From assembly GCA_024511045.1 (NCBI GenBank), contig JANEMG010000015.1:1-14571 (forward strand): a DNA stretch of 14,571 bases, given 5' to 3'. Each line of letters opens with the position of its first letter. Positions within the stretch are counted from its first letter, which is position 1. The notes under the pieces are model-generated. The model saw only the letters and a list, made by a program, of their open reading frames with translations, did not search any database and was not told where the DNA came from. Both the position numbers and the translations under genes were made by a program. This document shows positions 1 to 7,091 of this stretch, in pieces. This DNA is from Gammaproteobacteria bacterium (lineage in GTDB: Bacteria > Pseudomonadota > Gammaproteobacteria > Methylococcales > Methylomonadaceae).

Positions 1-41
1 CGCAGCTTTGGTGTTGTACGGGCTTGTGGATGGATAACCAT
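1..41 (-). CDS. Partial IS481-type transposase, N-terminus only
   Basis: Reading leftward from an ATG at 41, the frame stays open to the window edge and encodes MVIHPQARTTPKLR. This resembles the N-terminal signature of many IS481-family DDE transposases (M-x-x-H-x-x-A-R-x-T-P), which precedes a helix-turn-helix and a rve integrase core. Only 14 codons are visible, so the catalytic domain cannot be checked. A GGAGGA stretch (about 53-58 on the plus strand) lies some 12 bases upstream and could serve as ribosome binding site, though the spacing is long. If correct, an insertion sequence begins between here and the secA stop at 148. The family match is from memory of the motif, and a chance match over so few residues is possible. 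Confidence 0.45.
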   Translation of the reverse strand, partial: MVIHPQARTTPKL

Positions 42-45
42 GGCG

Positions 46-147
46 TTATGCTTCCTCCAGGATTTGCGTGAGCCAGTCGTTCAATATCTGGCGGGTTCGG
101 AACAAAGGATAGCTCCTTTTGGGAATATAATCACATGGTACCCGGCA
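46..147 (-). other. Short open frame after the secA stop, possible gene or IS remnant
   Basis: Directly after the secA TGA (148-150) the same frame stays open for 33 codons to a TAA at 46-48. The translated end contains YPLFRTRQILNDWLTQ, which faintly resembles the C-terminus of a LysR-type regulator. It has no start codon of its own with a good ribosome binding site. It may be a remnant, the non-coding left end of the adjacent insertion sequence, or chance. I see no terminator hairpin for secA here. Confidence 0.2.
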
Positions 148-2883
148 TCAGGCCAGTTTGCCATGACACTGCTTGTATTTTTTTCCGGAACCACAGGGAC
201 AGGGTTCGTTGCGTCCCACTTTTTTTCCGGCCCGAACGAAGGGCTGGTGCTGCTCCTGCTGCTCCTGCCGGCTAGCAGACTTCTGCTGCACGTCTTCGGG
301 CAGCGGCTCATCCAGGGCCTGCGCCTCGGCATGCTTGAACTGCAGATTGCCAACCGGCTGCTGGCGCTGCTCGTCGAGCGCCTGAACATCCTCTTCGCGA
401 TTGACCTTGACCTTGGACAGGATGCCGATGGTTTCATATTTGATATGGTCCAGCAGGCTGGTGAACATTTCAAAGGCTTCACGCTTGTATTCCTGTTTCG
501 GGTCTTTCTGCGCATAACCCCGGAAATGAATGCCCTGGCGCAGATGATCCATCGCCGCCAGATGTTCTTTCCAGCTGTTGTCCAGCATCTGCAGCAATAC
601 CGATTTTTCGAAATGGCGCATCACTTCCGGTGACAGCTGCTGCTCCTTCTCCCGGTATTTCTGTTCCAGGATCTCCAGGATTTTTTGCCGCAGCGTCTCC
701 TCATGCAGGGAATGGTCCTCCTCCAGCATCCTGCGCAGCGGGATATCGGCATCGAACTCCTCGCGCAGGTGGTCTTCCAGACCCTTGATGTCCCACTGTT
801 CCTCCATGGTTTTCGGTGGAATATAGCGGGTGATGACATCATTGACGACATCCCTTCTGATGGCGCTGATGATGTCGGAAATATCCTCCGCCGCCATCAG
901 TTCGTTGCGCTGCGCGTAGATGACCTTGCGCTGATCGTTGGCGACATCGTCATAGGCGAGGATCTCCTTGCGGATGTCGAAGTTGCGCCCTTCGACCTTC
1001 TTCTGCGCGCCTTCGATGGAACGCGTCACCCAGGGATGCTCGATGGCCTCGCCTTCCTCCATGCCCAGCTTCTGCATCAGTCCCGCCACCTTCTCGGAGG
1101 CAAAGATGCGCATCAGGTCGTCTTCCAGGGACAGATAGAAGCGCGTCGAGCCGGGGTCCCCCTGTCTGCCGGAGCGCCCCCGCAGCTGGTTGTCGACGCG
1201 TCGGGACTCATGCCGCTCGGAGCCGATGACATGCAGGCCGCCACTGGCGATGACCTGTTCATGGCGGTCCAGCCAGGCGCCGCGCACTTTTTCCTTTTCC
1301 TCTTCCGTGGCATCTTCACCCAGCGCGGCCAGTTCCGCGTCCAGGTTGCCGCCCAGCACGATATCGGTGCCGCGGCCAGCCATGTTGGTGGCGATGGTGA
1401 CCGCCCCGGGGCATCCCGCCTGTTCGATGATATGCGCTTCCCGCTCGTGCTGCTTGGCATTCAGCACTTCGTGCTTGATGTTCTGTTTCTTCAACAGCGA
1501 GGAAAGCAATTCGGAATTCTCGATGGACGTGGTGCCGACCAGGACCGGCTGTCCCCGGGATATGCAGTCCTTGATATCCTCGACGATGGCCTGGAATTTT
1601 TCCCGGGCGGACAGATATACCAAGTCCCCCTTGTCATCACGGATCATGGGCCGGTGCGTGGGAATCACCACGACTTCCAGGCCATAGATCTTCTGCAGCT
1701 CGAAGGCCTCGGTGTCGGCCGTGCCGGTCATGCCGGACAGCTTGTCATAGAGACGAAAATAATTCTGGAAGGTAATGGATGCCAGGGTCTGGTATTCCTC
1801 CTTGATCTTGACCCCTTCCTTGGCCTCGATGGCCTGATGCAGACCATCGGACCAGCGTCTGCCGGTCATTATCCGGCCGGTGAATTCGTCGACGATGACC
1901 ACTTCGTTGTTCCTGACGATATAGTCGACATCCCGGTGAAACAGCACATGGGCGCGCAGTGATGCGTTCAGATAATGCATCAGGCGGATATTGGTGGCAT
2001 CGTACAGACTGCCGCCCTCTGCCATCAGTCCGTGCTCGACCATCAGGCGCTCGACGCGTTCATGGCCTTCCTCGGTCAGGTAGATCTGCCGGTTTTTTTC
2101 ATCGACGGTGTAATCGCCGGGGCCATTCTCCTGTTCCTGTTTGTTCAGGAACGGAATGATCTCATTGACCTTGTGATAGATATCGGTGTTCTCATCGGTG
2201 GGGCCGGAGATGATCAGCGGCGTCCGGGCTTCGTCGATGAGTATGGAATCCACTTCGTCGATGATGGCGTAATTGAGGTCCCGCTGCACTTTCTGCGCCA
2301 GGCTGTAGGCCATGTTGTCGCGAAGATAATCGAAGCCGAACTCGTTGTTGGTGCCATAGGTGATGTCGGCGGCATAGGCCTCTCGCCGGGTTTCGCTGTC
2401 CAGGTCACTGACGATGACGCCGGTAGTCATGCCCAGAAATTCATAGATCTTGCCCATCCAGGCCGCGTCGCGCCGGGCCAGATAGTCGTTCACGGTCACG
2501 ACATGCACGCCCTTGCCCGGCAGCGCGTTCAGATAGGCCGCCAGGGTCGCCACCAGGGTCTTGCCTTCCCCGGTCTTCATTTCCGCGATCTTGCCATCGT
2601 TGAGAATCATGCCGCCGATCAACTGCACGTCGAAATGGCGCATCCCCAGCACCCGGGTGGAAGCCTCCCGGACCGTGGCGAAGGCCTCGGGAATCAGTTT
2701 CTCTAGGGTCTCGCCCTTCTCCAGCCGCTCACGGAACTCCACGGTCTTGGCGGCCAGTTCCGCATCGCTCAGTTTTTCGTATGCGGGAGCCAGCTGGTTG
2801 ATTTTTTTCACCAGCCGCATTTTTTTCTTGATCAGCCGCTCGTTGCGGCTGCCAACGAATAATTTTACTAGCTTACCCAGCAT
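148..2883 (-). CDS. secA: Preprotein translocase ATPase SecA
   Basis: SecA is the motor ATPase that drives unfolded preproteins through the SecYEG channel. The protein has 911 aa from the ATG at 2883. An in-frame upstream start at 2961 would add 26 residues unlike any SecA N-terminus, whereas MLGKLVKLFVGSRNERLIKK is the canonical beginning. Walker A (TGEGKT) has its lysine at K108 and the Walker B/DEAD-type DEVD is at 209-212, the same numbering as E. coli. The cross-linking domain, second nucleotide-binding fold (with NMAGRGTDI and QLRGRSGRQGD), helical scaffold and wing domains follow in order. The C-terminus carries the zinc-binding CPCGSGKKYKQCHG motif (C895, C897, C906, H907), which binds SecB in related bacteria. 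No residue looks missing. The gene is divergent from the DUF255 gene at 3040, and no secM-like leader gene precedes it. Confidence 0.98.
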   Translation of the reverse strand: MLGKLVKLFVGSRNERLIKKKMRLVKKINQLAPAYEKLSDAELAAKTVEFRERLEKGETLEKLIPEAFATVREASTRVLGMRHFDVQLIGGMILNDGKIAEMKTGEGKTLVATLAAYLNALPGKGVHVVTVNDYLARRDAAWMGKIYEFLGMTTGVIVSDLDSETRREAYAADITYGTNNEFGFDYLRDNMAYSLAQKVQRDLNYAIIDEVDSILIDEARTPLIISGPTDENTDIYHKVNEIIPFLNKQEQENGPGDYTVDEKNRQIYLTEEGHERVERLMVEHGLMAEGGSLYDATNIRLMHYLNASLRAHVLFHRDVDYIVRNNEVVIVDEFTGRIMTGRRWSDGLHQAIEAKEGVKIKEEYQTLASITFQNYFRLYDKLSGMTGTADTEAFELQKIYGLEVVVIPTHRPMIRDDKGDLVYLSAREKFQAIVEDIKDCISRGQPVLVGTTSIENSELLSSLLKKQNIKHEVLNAKQHEREAHIIEQAGCPGAVTIATNMAGRGTDIVLGGNLDAELAALGEDATEEEKEKVRGAWLDRHEQVIASGGLHVIGSERHESRRVDNQLRGRSGRQGDPGSTRFYLSLEDDLMRIFASEKVAGLMQKLGMEEGEAIEHPWVTRSIEGAQKKVEGRNFDIRKEILAYDDVANDQRKVIYAQRNELMAAEDISDIISAIRRDVVNDVITRYIPPKTMEEQWDIKGLEDHLREEFDADIPLRRMLEEDHSLHEETLRQKILEILEQKYREKEQQLSPEVMRHFEKSVLLQMLDNSWKEHLAAMDHLRQGIHFRGYAQKDPKQEYKREAFEMFTSLLDHIKYETIGILSKVKVNREEDVQALDEQRQQPVGNLQFKHAEAQALDEPLPEDVQQKSASRQEQQEQHQPFVRAGKKVGRNEPCPCGSGKKYKQCHGKLA

Positions 2884-2990
2884 TCTTGTTTCCGGTTTCC
2901 AATACGTTATAGTAAGGTGGTGGCAGGAAAAAACGCATTCATGACAGAAAGCGCTGGCCAACCAATCCAGCCCTACAAAAAAATCGTTCG

Positions 2991-3019
2991 ATTATATAGG
3001 AAAGCACATTAAATGACCA
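2991..3019 (-). promoter_or_regulatory. Predicted sigma70 promoter of secA
   Basis: On the minus strand a perfect TATAAT (2996-2991) lies 17 bases from TGGTCA (3019-3014), a 4-of-6 match to the -35 consensus. Transcription would start near 2984, leaving a leader of about 100 bases before the secA ATG. Prediction is from motif and spacing only. Confidence 0.45.
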
Positions 3020-3039
3020 GCCAATTTCCCTAGCCCCCG

Positions 3040-5466
3040 ATGCCTCGCGCCCAAACAGAGCTTCCTGCCCGAAAGCGGCTTTTCAGGACTTTCAGCAGCC
3101 TCCTGAAGACCGCCCGCAGTCCAGCATTTTTTATTATTATTCCGGCACTTGCGCTTTCGACAACAACACAGGCCAGCCGTTCCGAGAGCCTGCCCAACGC
3201 CATGAAATATCCCCAGACACTACAATCCAGACTCGATGCGGCCCTGAAGCAGAAGGGCCCCGGCTACCGCCCCCGCACCCGGCATCTTCACGATGGCCGG
3301 CCCCTTTACACCAACCGGCTGATTCTCCAGGACTCGCCCTATCTGCTGCAGCATGCACACAACCCCGTCGACTGGCATCCATGGGGGGAGGAAGCCTTCG
3401 CTCAGGCCCGGGAGCAGAACAAGCCGGTGTTCCTGTCCATCGGCTATGCCACCTGCCACTGGTGCCATGTCATGGAAGAGGAAAGCTTCGAAAACCCCGC
3501 TGTCGCCAGAATCCTCAACGCGCATTTCATCGCCATCAAGGTGGACCGGGAGCAGCACCCCGATGTCGACCAAGCCTACATGACCGTGGTGATGATGATC
3601 TCCGGGCATGGCGGCTGGCCGATGTCTTCCTTTCTGACCGGCGACGGCAAGCCCTTTTTCGGTGGAACCTATTACCCTGCGGCGACTTTCATCGACCTGC
3701 TGAACAAGATCCACGCCGCCTGGGAAGACCGGCATCAGGACATCATCGTGCAGGCAGAGCAACTGGCCAGCGCCGTACAGATGGCCAATGCCACCCGGGC
3801 CCAGATCGATACGCTGGGCATGCAGGCCGTCGATGCCGCCGTCGAGCAGGTTCTGGAGCGCTACGACCGCAGCAACGGCGGTTTCAGCGATGCGCCCAAG
3901 TTTCCCAACGAACCCTTGCTGCTGCTGTTGCTGCAGGCTGCGGAGCGGCGTCCAGGGGAACAGCTGCCGCAGGCTTTGCAGCACACCTTGTCGGCCATGG
4001 CCCAGGGCGGCATCCATGACCAGGTCGGCGGCGGTTTTCACCGCTATGCCACCGACAGCCGCTGGCTGGTGCCGCATTTTGAAAAAATGCTCTACAACCA
4101 GGCCTATCTCGCTCGTGTCTATGCCCGGGCCTGGCGACTGACCGGCGATCCACTGCACGCCCGTGTCGCGCGCCAGACCCTGGATTACGTGTTGCGGGAA
4201 ATGACCAGCGCAGAGGGTGGCTTTTACTCGGCGACCGATGCCGACAGCGAAGGGCATGAGGGCAGCTATTTCGTCTGGTCGAAAAAAGAGATCGAAAAGC
4301 TGCTCGCAGCGGCTGATGCCGCCTTTGTCATCGAACTGTTCGGCGTTACCGCTCAGGGAAATTTCGAGGGGAAAAATATCCTGCATCTGCCCGTGTCGCT
4401 GCAAGAAGCTGCGACACGGAAAAACATCCCCCTGCAGCAGCTGCTCGACCGGCTGGACCCGCTGCTGCTGTCATTGAGAGAGCACCGTGAAATGCGCACG
4501 CCTCCCCTCACCGACGATAAAGTCATCACCGCCTGGAACGGCATGCTGATCACGGCCCTGGCCGAAGCCGGCGACATCCTCAAGGAACCCCGCTATAGCG
4601 ACGCCGCGCAACGCGCCGCCGATTTTCTCTGGCGCTCCCAGCGTCCCGGACGCGGCATCCTGTGGCGGGTAAACCTGCAGGGCCAGGCATCGATTCCCGG
4701 CCGGCAGGATGACTATGCGCATTTTTGCGAGGCGCTGCTGGCCCTGTACGATCTCGACGGCAATCCACTGCGCCTGCAGCAGGCCGCCGAACTGGCGGAC
4801 GAGATGCTGGACAAGTTTCTCGAGGCTTCTTCCGGGGCGCTGCTCATGGGGCAGGATGAAATCCTGTTCACACAGCCCAAGGATGGGCATGACGGCGCCC
4901 TGCCCTCCGGCAATGCCGTCGCGGTGCGCGTATTGTCCAGACTCGCCAGACGCACCGGCAAAGCGGAATATGCGGACAGCGCCGGAAAAATCCTGCAGGC
5001 TTTTTCCGGCGACATCGCCCAGCAGCCTTCAGCCTATGCCTACATGCTGGCGCAGCTCGATGAACGACTAAACGGGGAATCGGGGCCGCACCAGTATGCC
5101 GCCGGAGGCGCGATCAGAATCACGGCCAGATGTGAAAATCTGTTTACCTTGGCCATCTCCATCGATATTGCCGAGGGCTGGCACATCAATGCTCACCAGC
5201 CACTGCAACAGGACCTGATCGCCACTGCCGTAGAACTGCAGGAGCAGTCTCCCTGGCAGTTGCAGGAGGTCCATTATCCCGAAGCTGCGCTGGAAAAGGT
5301 TCGTTACCAGGCGAATCCGCTGGCCCTTTATCAGGGACGGGTACAGATACAGGCCAGACTTGCCGCCACGCACGAGAGCGCCGGACCCATCCATCTGCAA
5401 CTGCAACTGCAGGCCTGCAACCAGGATTCCTGCCTGGCGCCGGAAACCATCCAGCTGTCGATTTGA
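3040..5466 (+). CDS. DUF255/YyaL-type thioredoxin-fold protein with C-terminal DsbD-alpha-like domain
   Basis: The protein has 808 aa. Residues 26-45 form a basic-then-hydrophobic segment ending in TTTQA, a plausible signal peptide cleaved after A45; an internal ATG at 3202 (M55) would give a cytoplasmic form. Residues about 90-250 match the thioredoxin-like DUF255/Thioredox_DsbH domain, with NPVDWHPWGEEAF and a CHWC active-site pair (C139, C142). The middle (about 270-680) matches the (alpha/alpha)6-barrel of the YyaL/SPATA20 family, including PHFEKMLYNQA, TDADSEGHEGSYFVW and AWNGMLI. The last 110 or so residues resemble the N-terminal alpha domain of DsbD (GWHIN; ACNQDSCLAPE, cysteines 793 and 798), which passes electrons to periplasmic partners. 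I infer a periplasmic thiol-redox role; the substrate is unknown. No good Shine-Dalgarno precedes the ATG at 3040, so the start is uncertain. Confidence 0.9.
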   Translation: MPRAQTELPARKRLFRTFSSLLKTARSPAFFIIIPALALSTTTQASRSESLPNAMKYPQTLQSRLDAALKQKGPGYRPRTRHLHDGRPLYTNRLILQDSPYLLQHAHNPVDWHPWGEEAFAQAREQNKPVFLSIGYATCHWCHVMEEESFENPAVARILNAHFIAIKVDREQHPDVDQAYMTVVMMISGHGGWPMSSFLTGDGKPFFGGTYYPAATFIDLLNKIHAAWEDRHQDIIVQAEQLASAVQMANATRAQIDTLGMQAVDAAVEQVLERYDRSNGGFSDAPKFPNEPLLLLLLQAAERRPGEQLPQALQHTLSAMAQGGIHDQVGGGFHRYATDSRWLVPHFEKMLYNQAYLARVYARAWRLTGDPLHARVARQTLDYVLREMTSAEGGFYSATDADSEGHEGSYFVWSKKEIEKLLAAADAAFVIELFGVTAQGNFEGKNILHLPVSLQEAATRKNIPLQQLLDRLDPLLLSLREHREMRTPPLTDDKVITAWNGMLITALAEAGDILKEPRYSDAAQRAADFLWRSQRPGRGILWRVNLQGQASIPGRQDDYAHFCEALLALYDLDGNPLRLQQAAELADEMLDKFLEASSGALLMGQDEILFTQPKDGHDGALPSGNAVAVRVLSRLARRTGKAEYADSAGKILQAFSGDIAQQPSAYAYMLAQLDERLNGESGPHQYAAGGAIRITARCENLFTLAISIDIAEGWHINAHQPLQQDLIATAVELQEQSPWQLQEVHYPEAALEKVRYQANPLALYQGRVQIQARLAATHESAGPIHLQLQLQACNQDSCLAPETIQLSI

Positions 5467-5512
5467 TGGCAGGAGCTTCACGGATACGCGATACCCACCT
5501 TGATGGTTTTAT

Positions 5513-5578
5513 CGTTCCCATGCTCCCGTGCGGGAGTGCAGCGTTGCCGGCGGGGTTGCCACGGAGACCGTGGGAACC
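5513..5578. repeat. REP-like palindromic repeat, copy 1
   Basis: The element opens with CGTTCCCATGCTCCCG and closes with CCACGGAGACCGTGGGAACC, so its ends are inverted (CGTTCCCA / TGGGAACC). Inside are two hairpins: CTCCC-GTGC-GGGAG (5523-5536) and CCACGG-AGA-CCGTGG (5559-5573). A 22-bp stretch (5557-5578) recurs exactly at 6498-6519. This is like the intergenic REP/BIME-type repeats of gammaproteobacteria. It may also end transcription of the upstream DUF255 gene, but it lacks a T-tract. Confidence 0.65.
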
Positions 5579-5763
5579 CTATAAGCTGGCCCAGATTGCC
5601 AACGCTATTATTCGGGTGCAGCCTTTCAACTTCAAGCGCTTGCAGCGTAGCGAATAATGATGGTAACTACTCCCCCCTACCGGAAGAAGCCCCTAGTAGT
5701 AACTAATGATGATTGAATTATGCGCTGCGCGCAAATCAGCATCTGTCATCAAGAGTTATGTGT

Positions 5764-5792
5764 TTGACAAATTTTATCGATGATCATATAGT
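5764..5792 (+). promoter_or_regulatory. Strong sigma70 promoter of vapBC
   Basis: A perfect -35 TTGACA (5764-5769) and TATAGT (5787-5792) are separated by 17 bases. The expected transcription start near 5799 lies 25 bases before the vapB ATG at 5824, which argues against the longer open frame beginning at 5713. Confidence 0.7.
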
Positions 5793-5813
5793 AAAACCAT
5801 TCCATTATCGATG
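5774..5813 (+). promoter_or_regulatory. Candidate vapBC operator: repeated TTATCGATG
   Basis: The 9-mer TTATCGATG occurs at 5774-5782, inside the promoter spacer, and again at 5805-5813, just after the expected transcription start. The offset of 31 bases is about three helical turns, so both copies face the same side of DNA. Each holds the palindrome ATCGAT. VapBC pairs of this type usually repress their own promoter through the antitoxin's DNA-binding domain. Operator function is inferred from position. Confidence 0.4.
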
Positions 5814-5823
5814 CGGCTTCAGA

Positions 5824-6030
5824 ATGCAATCTGTTACAGTTTCTCCAAAATTTCAAGTGGTTATACCAAAAGAAATACGAGAATCCATGGGCATAGTCTC
5901 CGGACAGAAAATCCAGGTACTGGCTTATAAAAATCGTATCGAGTTAATTCCCGTCAAGCCTGTTAAAAACATGAAGGGCATTCTCAAGGGGATTGATACC
6001 AGCGTTGAGCGGGATGCCGACCGGCTATGA
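5824..6030 (+). CDS. vapB: AbrB/MazE-like swapped-hairpin antitoxin
   Basis: A 68-aa protein beginning MQSVTVSPKFQVVIPKEIRE, which matches the SpoVT/AbrB fold: V-T-x-S-x-K-F-Q-V-V-I-P-K-x-I-R-x-x-x-G-I-x-x-G-Q-K-I. The N-terminal 45 or so residues would dimerise and bind DNA. The tail (about 46-68, KNMKGILKGIDTSVERDADRL) is the flexible part expected to occupy the toxin active site. The start at 5824 is chosen because the promoter begins at 5764 and the AbrB domain begins immediately; the 37 upstream in-frame residues look unlike any domain. There is no clear Shine-Dalgarno. The stop overlaps the vapC start by four bases (ATGA, 6027-6030), which suggests coupled translation. Confidence 0.85.
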   Translation: MQSVTVSPKFQVVIPKEIRESMGIVSGQKIQVLAYKNRIELIPVKPVKNMKGILKGIDTSVERDADRL

Positions 6031-6401
6031 ATGTTGTAGATTCATCGGCATGGCTATCTTTTTTTGCCGGTGATGAAAATGCCGATATATTTTCTCAGCC
6101 TATTGAAAAAACAGGTGAATTGATTGTTCCCAGCATTACCATCACAGAGGTATTCAAGTGTGTATTCCGCCAGTGCGGTGAAGATCTGGCTTTGGAATGT
6201 GCGGCTCAAATGGAACAAGGTCAAGTCATTTCGCTGGATAGTTCATTGGCTATTGCTGCGGCCAGCTACGGTATCGATTTTAAATTACCTTTAGCGGACA
6301 GCATAATTTATGCGACGGCAAGAAAATATAATACGTTGATATGGACGCAAGATTGTAATTTTGAGTCGCTTGAAGGTGTGAAATATTTAGCCAAGAAATA
6401 A
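6027..6401 (+). CDS. vapC: PIN-domain ribonuclease toxin VapC
   Basis: A 124-aa PIN-domain protein. VapC toxins are magnesium-dependent endoribonucleases, often cleaving tRNA or rRNA, and are held inactive by their antitoxin. The acidic residues of the fold are all present: D5 in NVVDSSAW, E41 in ITEVFK, D91 in LADSIIYATAR and D109 in TQDCNF. The length is normal for the family, so the toxin looks intact. It overlaps the antitoxin by four bases, the usual order for this class. The pair is visibly AT-richer than its neighbours and sits between two related palindromic repeats, consistent with acquisition. The RNA target cannot be read from sequence. Confidence 0.92.
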   Translation: MNVVDSSAWLSFFAGDENADIFSQPIEKTGELIVPSITITEVFKCVFRQCGEDLALECAAQMEQGQVISLDSSLAIAAASYGIDFKLPLADSIIYATARKYNTLIWTQDCNFESLEGVKYLAKK

Positions 6402-6422
6402 GGTAAAACTACAGTTCAACAA

Positions 6423-6519
6423 CATCCCATGCTCCCGCGTGGGAAGGCGACAGGCGGCGCTCTGCGCCACGGAACGCGGGAACGTTCCCGGCTGGGCTGC
6501 CACGGAGACCGTGGGAACC
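6423..6519. repeat. REP-like palindromic repeat, copy 2
   Basis: This is a longer relative of the element at 5513-5578, in the same orientation. It begins with a hairpin TCCCATGC-TCCC-GCGTGGGA (6425-6444; eight pairs including one T-G), contains a perfect 12-bp palindrome GGGAACGTTCCC (6478-6489), and ends with the same 22 bp as copy 1 (6498-6519). The two copies bracket vapBC as direct repeats. Confidence 0.65.
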
Positions 6520-6542
6520 ATTTCTTGCTGCTTCCCAGGACA

Positions 6543-6573
6543 TTGCCGGAATTTCATGTCTGACAGGTATAAT
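6543..6573 (+). promoter_or_regulatory. Predicted sigma70 promoter of the EVE-domain gene
   Basis: A perfect TATAAT at 6568-6573 has a partial -35, TTGCCG, at 6543-6548 with a 19-base spacer, longer than ideal. It lies 41 bases before the ATG at 6615, in the only free space between the repeat and the gene. Confidence 0.45.
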
Positions 6574-6614
6574 GCAGTCCATATCTCTAACGACAGAACA
6601 TTGAGGGGAAACAG

Positions 6615-7073
6615 ATGGGCTACTGGTTGATGAAATCCGAGCCGGGCGAATTCAGCATCGATGACCTGATGAACATGCCCGGACAGACCGAGCACTGGGA
6701 CGGGGTGCGCAACTACCAGGCCAGGAACATGATGCGCGACGCCATGAAAACCGGCGACCGGGTTTTCTTCTATCACTCCAACTGCAAGGAACCCGGCATC
6801 GTCGGCATCATGGAAGTGGTCCGGGAAAGCTATCCGGATTTCACCGCCTTCGACCCCGACGACAAGCATTTCGATCCGAAGAGCGATCCGGACAAGCCGC
6901 GCTGGTTCATGGTCGACGTGCGCTTCGTGGAAAAATTCCCCCGCACCATCACCCTCAAGGAACTGAAGCAGCGGCCGGAGCTGGAGCAACTGGCGCTGGT
7001 GCGCCGCGGCAACCGCCTGTCGATCATGCCGGTGACAGAAGAGCAATGGCGGTTTATCCTCGGCCTGCTTTGA
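6615..7073 (+). CDS. EVE-domain protein (THYN1-like)
   Basis: A 152-aa protein made of a single EVE domain, a PUA-like fold. The family signature is clear: GYWLMKSEPGEFSIDDL at the start, then WDGVRNYQARNMMR (about 28-41), GDRVFFYHSN (47-56), GIVGIMEV (61-68) and KPRWFMVDVRFVEKF (94-108). EVE domains are proposed readers of modified bases in DNA or RNA; the exact role of the stand-alone bacterial protein is not settled. A GAGGGGAAACAG ribosome binding site directly precedes the ATG. It converges on the ilvA remnant with an 18-base gap and no obvious terminator. It looks intact. Confidence 0.93.
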   Translation: MGYWLMKSEPGEFSIDDLMNMPGQTEHWDGVRNYQARNMMRDAMKTGDRVFFYHSNCKEPGIVGIMEVVRESYPDFTAFDPDDKHFDPKSDPDKPRWFMVDVRFVEKFPRTITLKELKQRPELEQLALVRRGNRLSIMPVTEEQWRFILGLL

Positions 7074-7091
7074 CAAAGCCGGACTGGCAGA

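Larger units (their letters stand above)
5467..5823. other. Intergenic region with palindromic repeat and vapBC promoter
   Basis: No gene is supported in this stretch. It holds the first copy of a palindromic repeat (5513-5578), an 8-bp inverted repeat ATTATTCG/CGAATAAT (5607-5614 and 5651-5658), a C6 run at about 5672, and the vapBC promoter with a repeated 9-mer (5764-5813). An open frame from an ATG at 5713 runs into vapB, but it starts upstream of the promoter and looks non-coding. GC content falls from about 5650 onward. Confidence 0.6.

Noticed and set aside
685..1962. Long plus-strand open frame opposite secA
   Set aside because: It lies fully antisense to conserved secA codons, and its translation is low-complexity with no recognisable domain; it is a shadow of high-GC coding sequence. 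Those at 1975-2706, 3220-4404 (minus), 7206-8471, 9955-10743 and 12582-13871 are rejected for the same reason.
2884..2961. In-frame N-terminal extension of SecA beginning at 2961
   Set aside because: The 26 extra residues match no SecA; the canonical N-terminus begins at 2883 and the predicted promoter gives an untranslated leader over this stretch. It is not a SecM arrest peptide either, as there is no separate stop and no arrest motif.
5523..5573. Hairpins after the DUF255 gene as an intrinsic terminator
   Set aside because: The stems are followed by no T-tract, and the same sequence recurs at 6423-6519, so a dispersed palindromic repeat explains them better.
5713..5823. Longer vapB start at 5713 giving a 105-aa antitoxin
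   Set aside because: The near-consensus promoter at 5764-5792 lies inside this extension, and the AbrB domain starts right at the 5824 ATG.
5513..6519. CRISPR array from repeated palindromic units
   Set aside because: Only two copies of unequal length, separated by a gene pair of about 900 bases, with no regular spacers and no cas genes.
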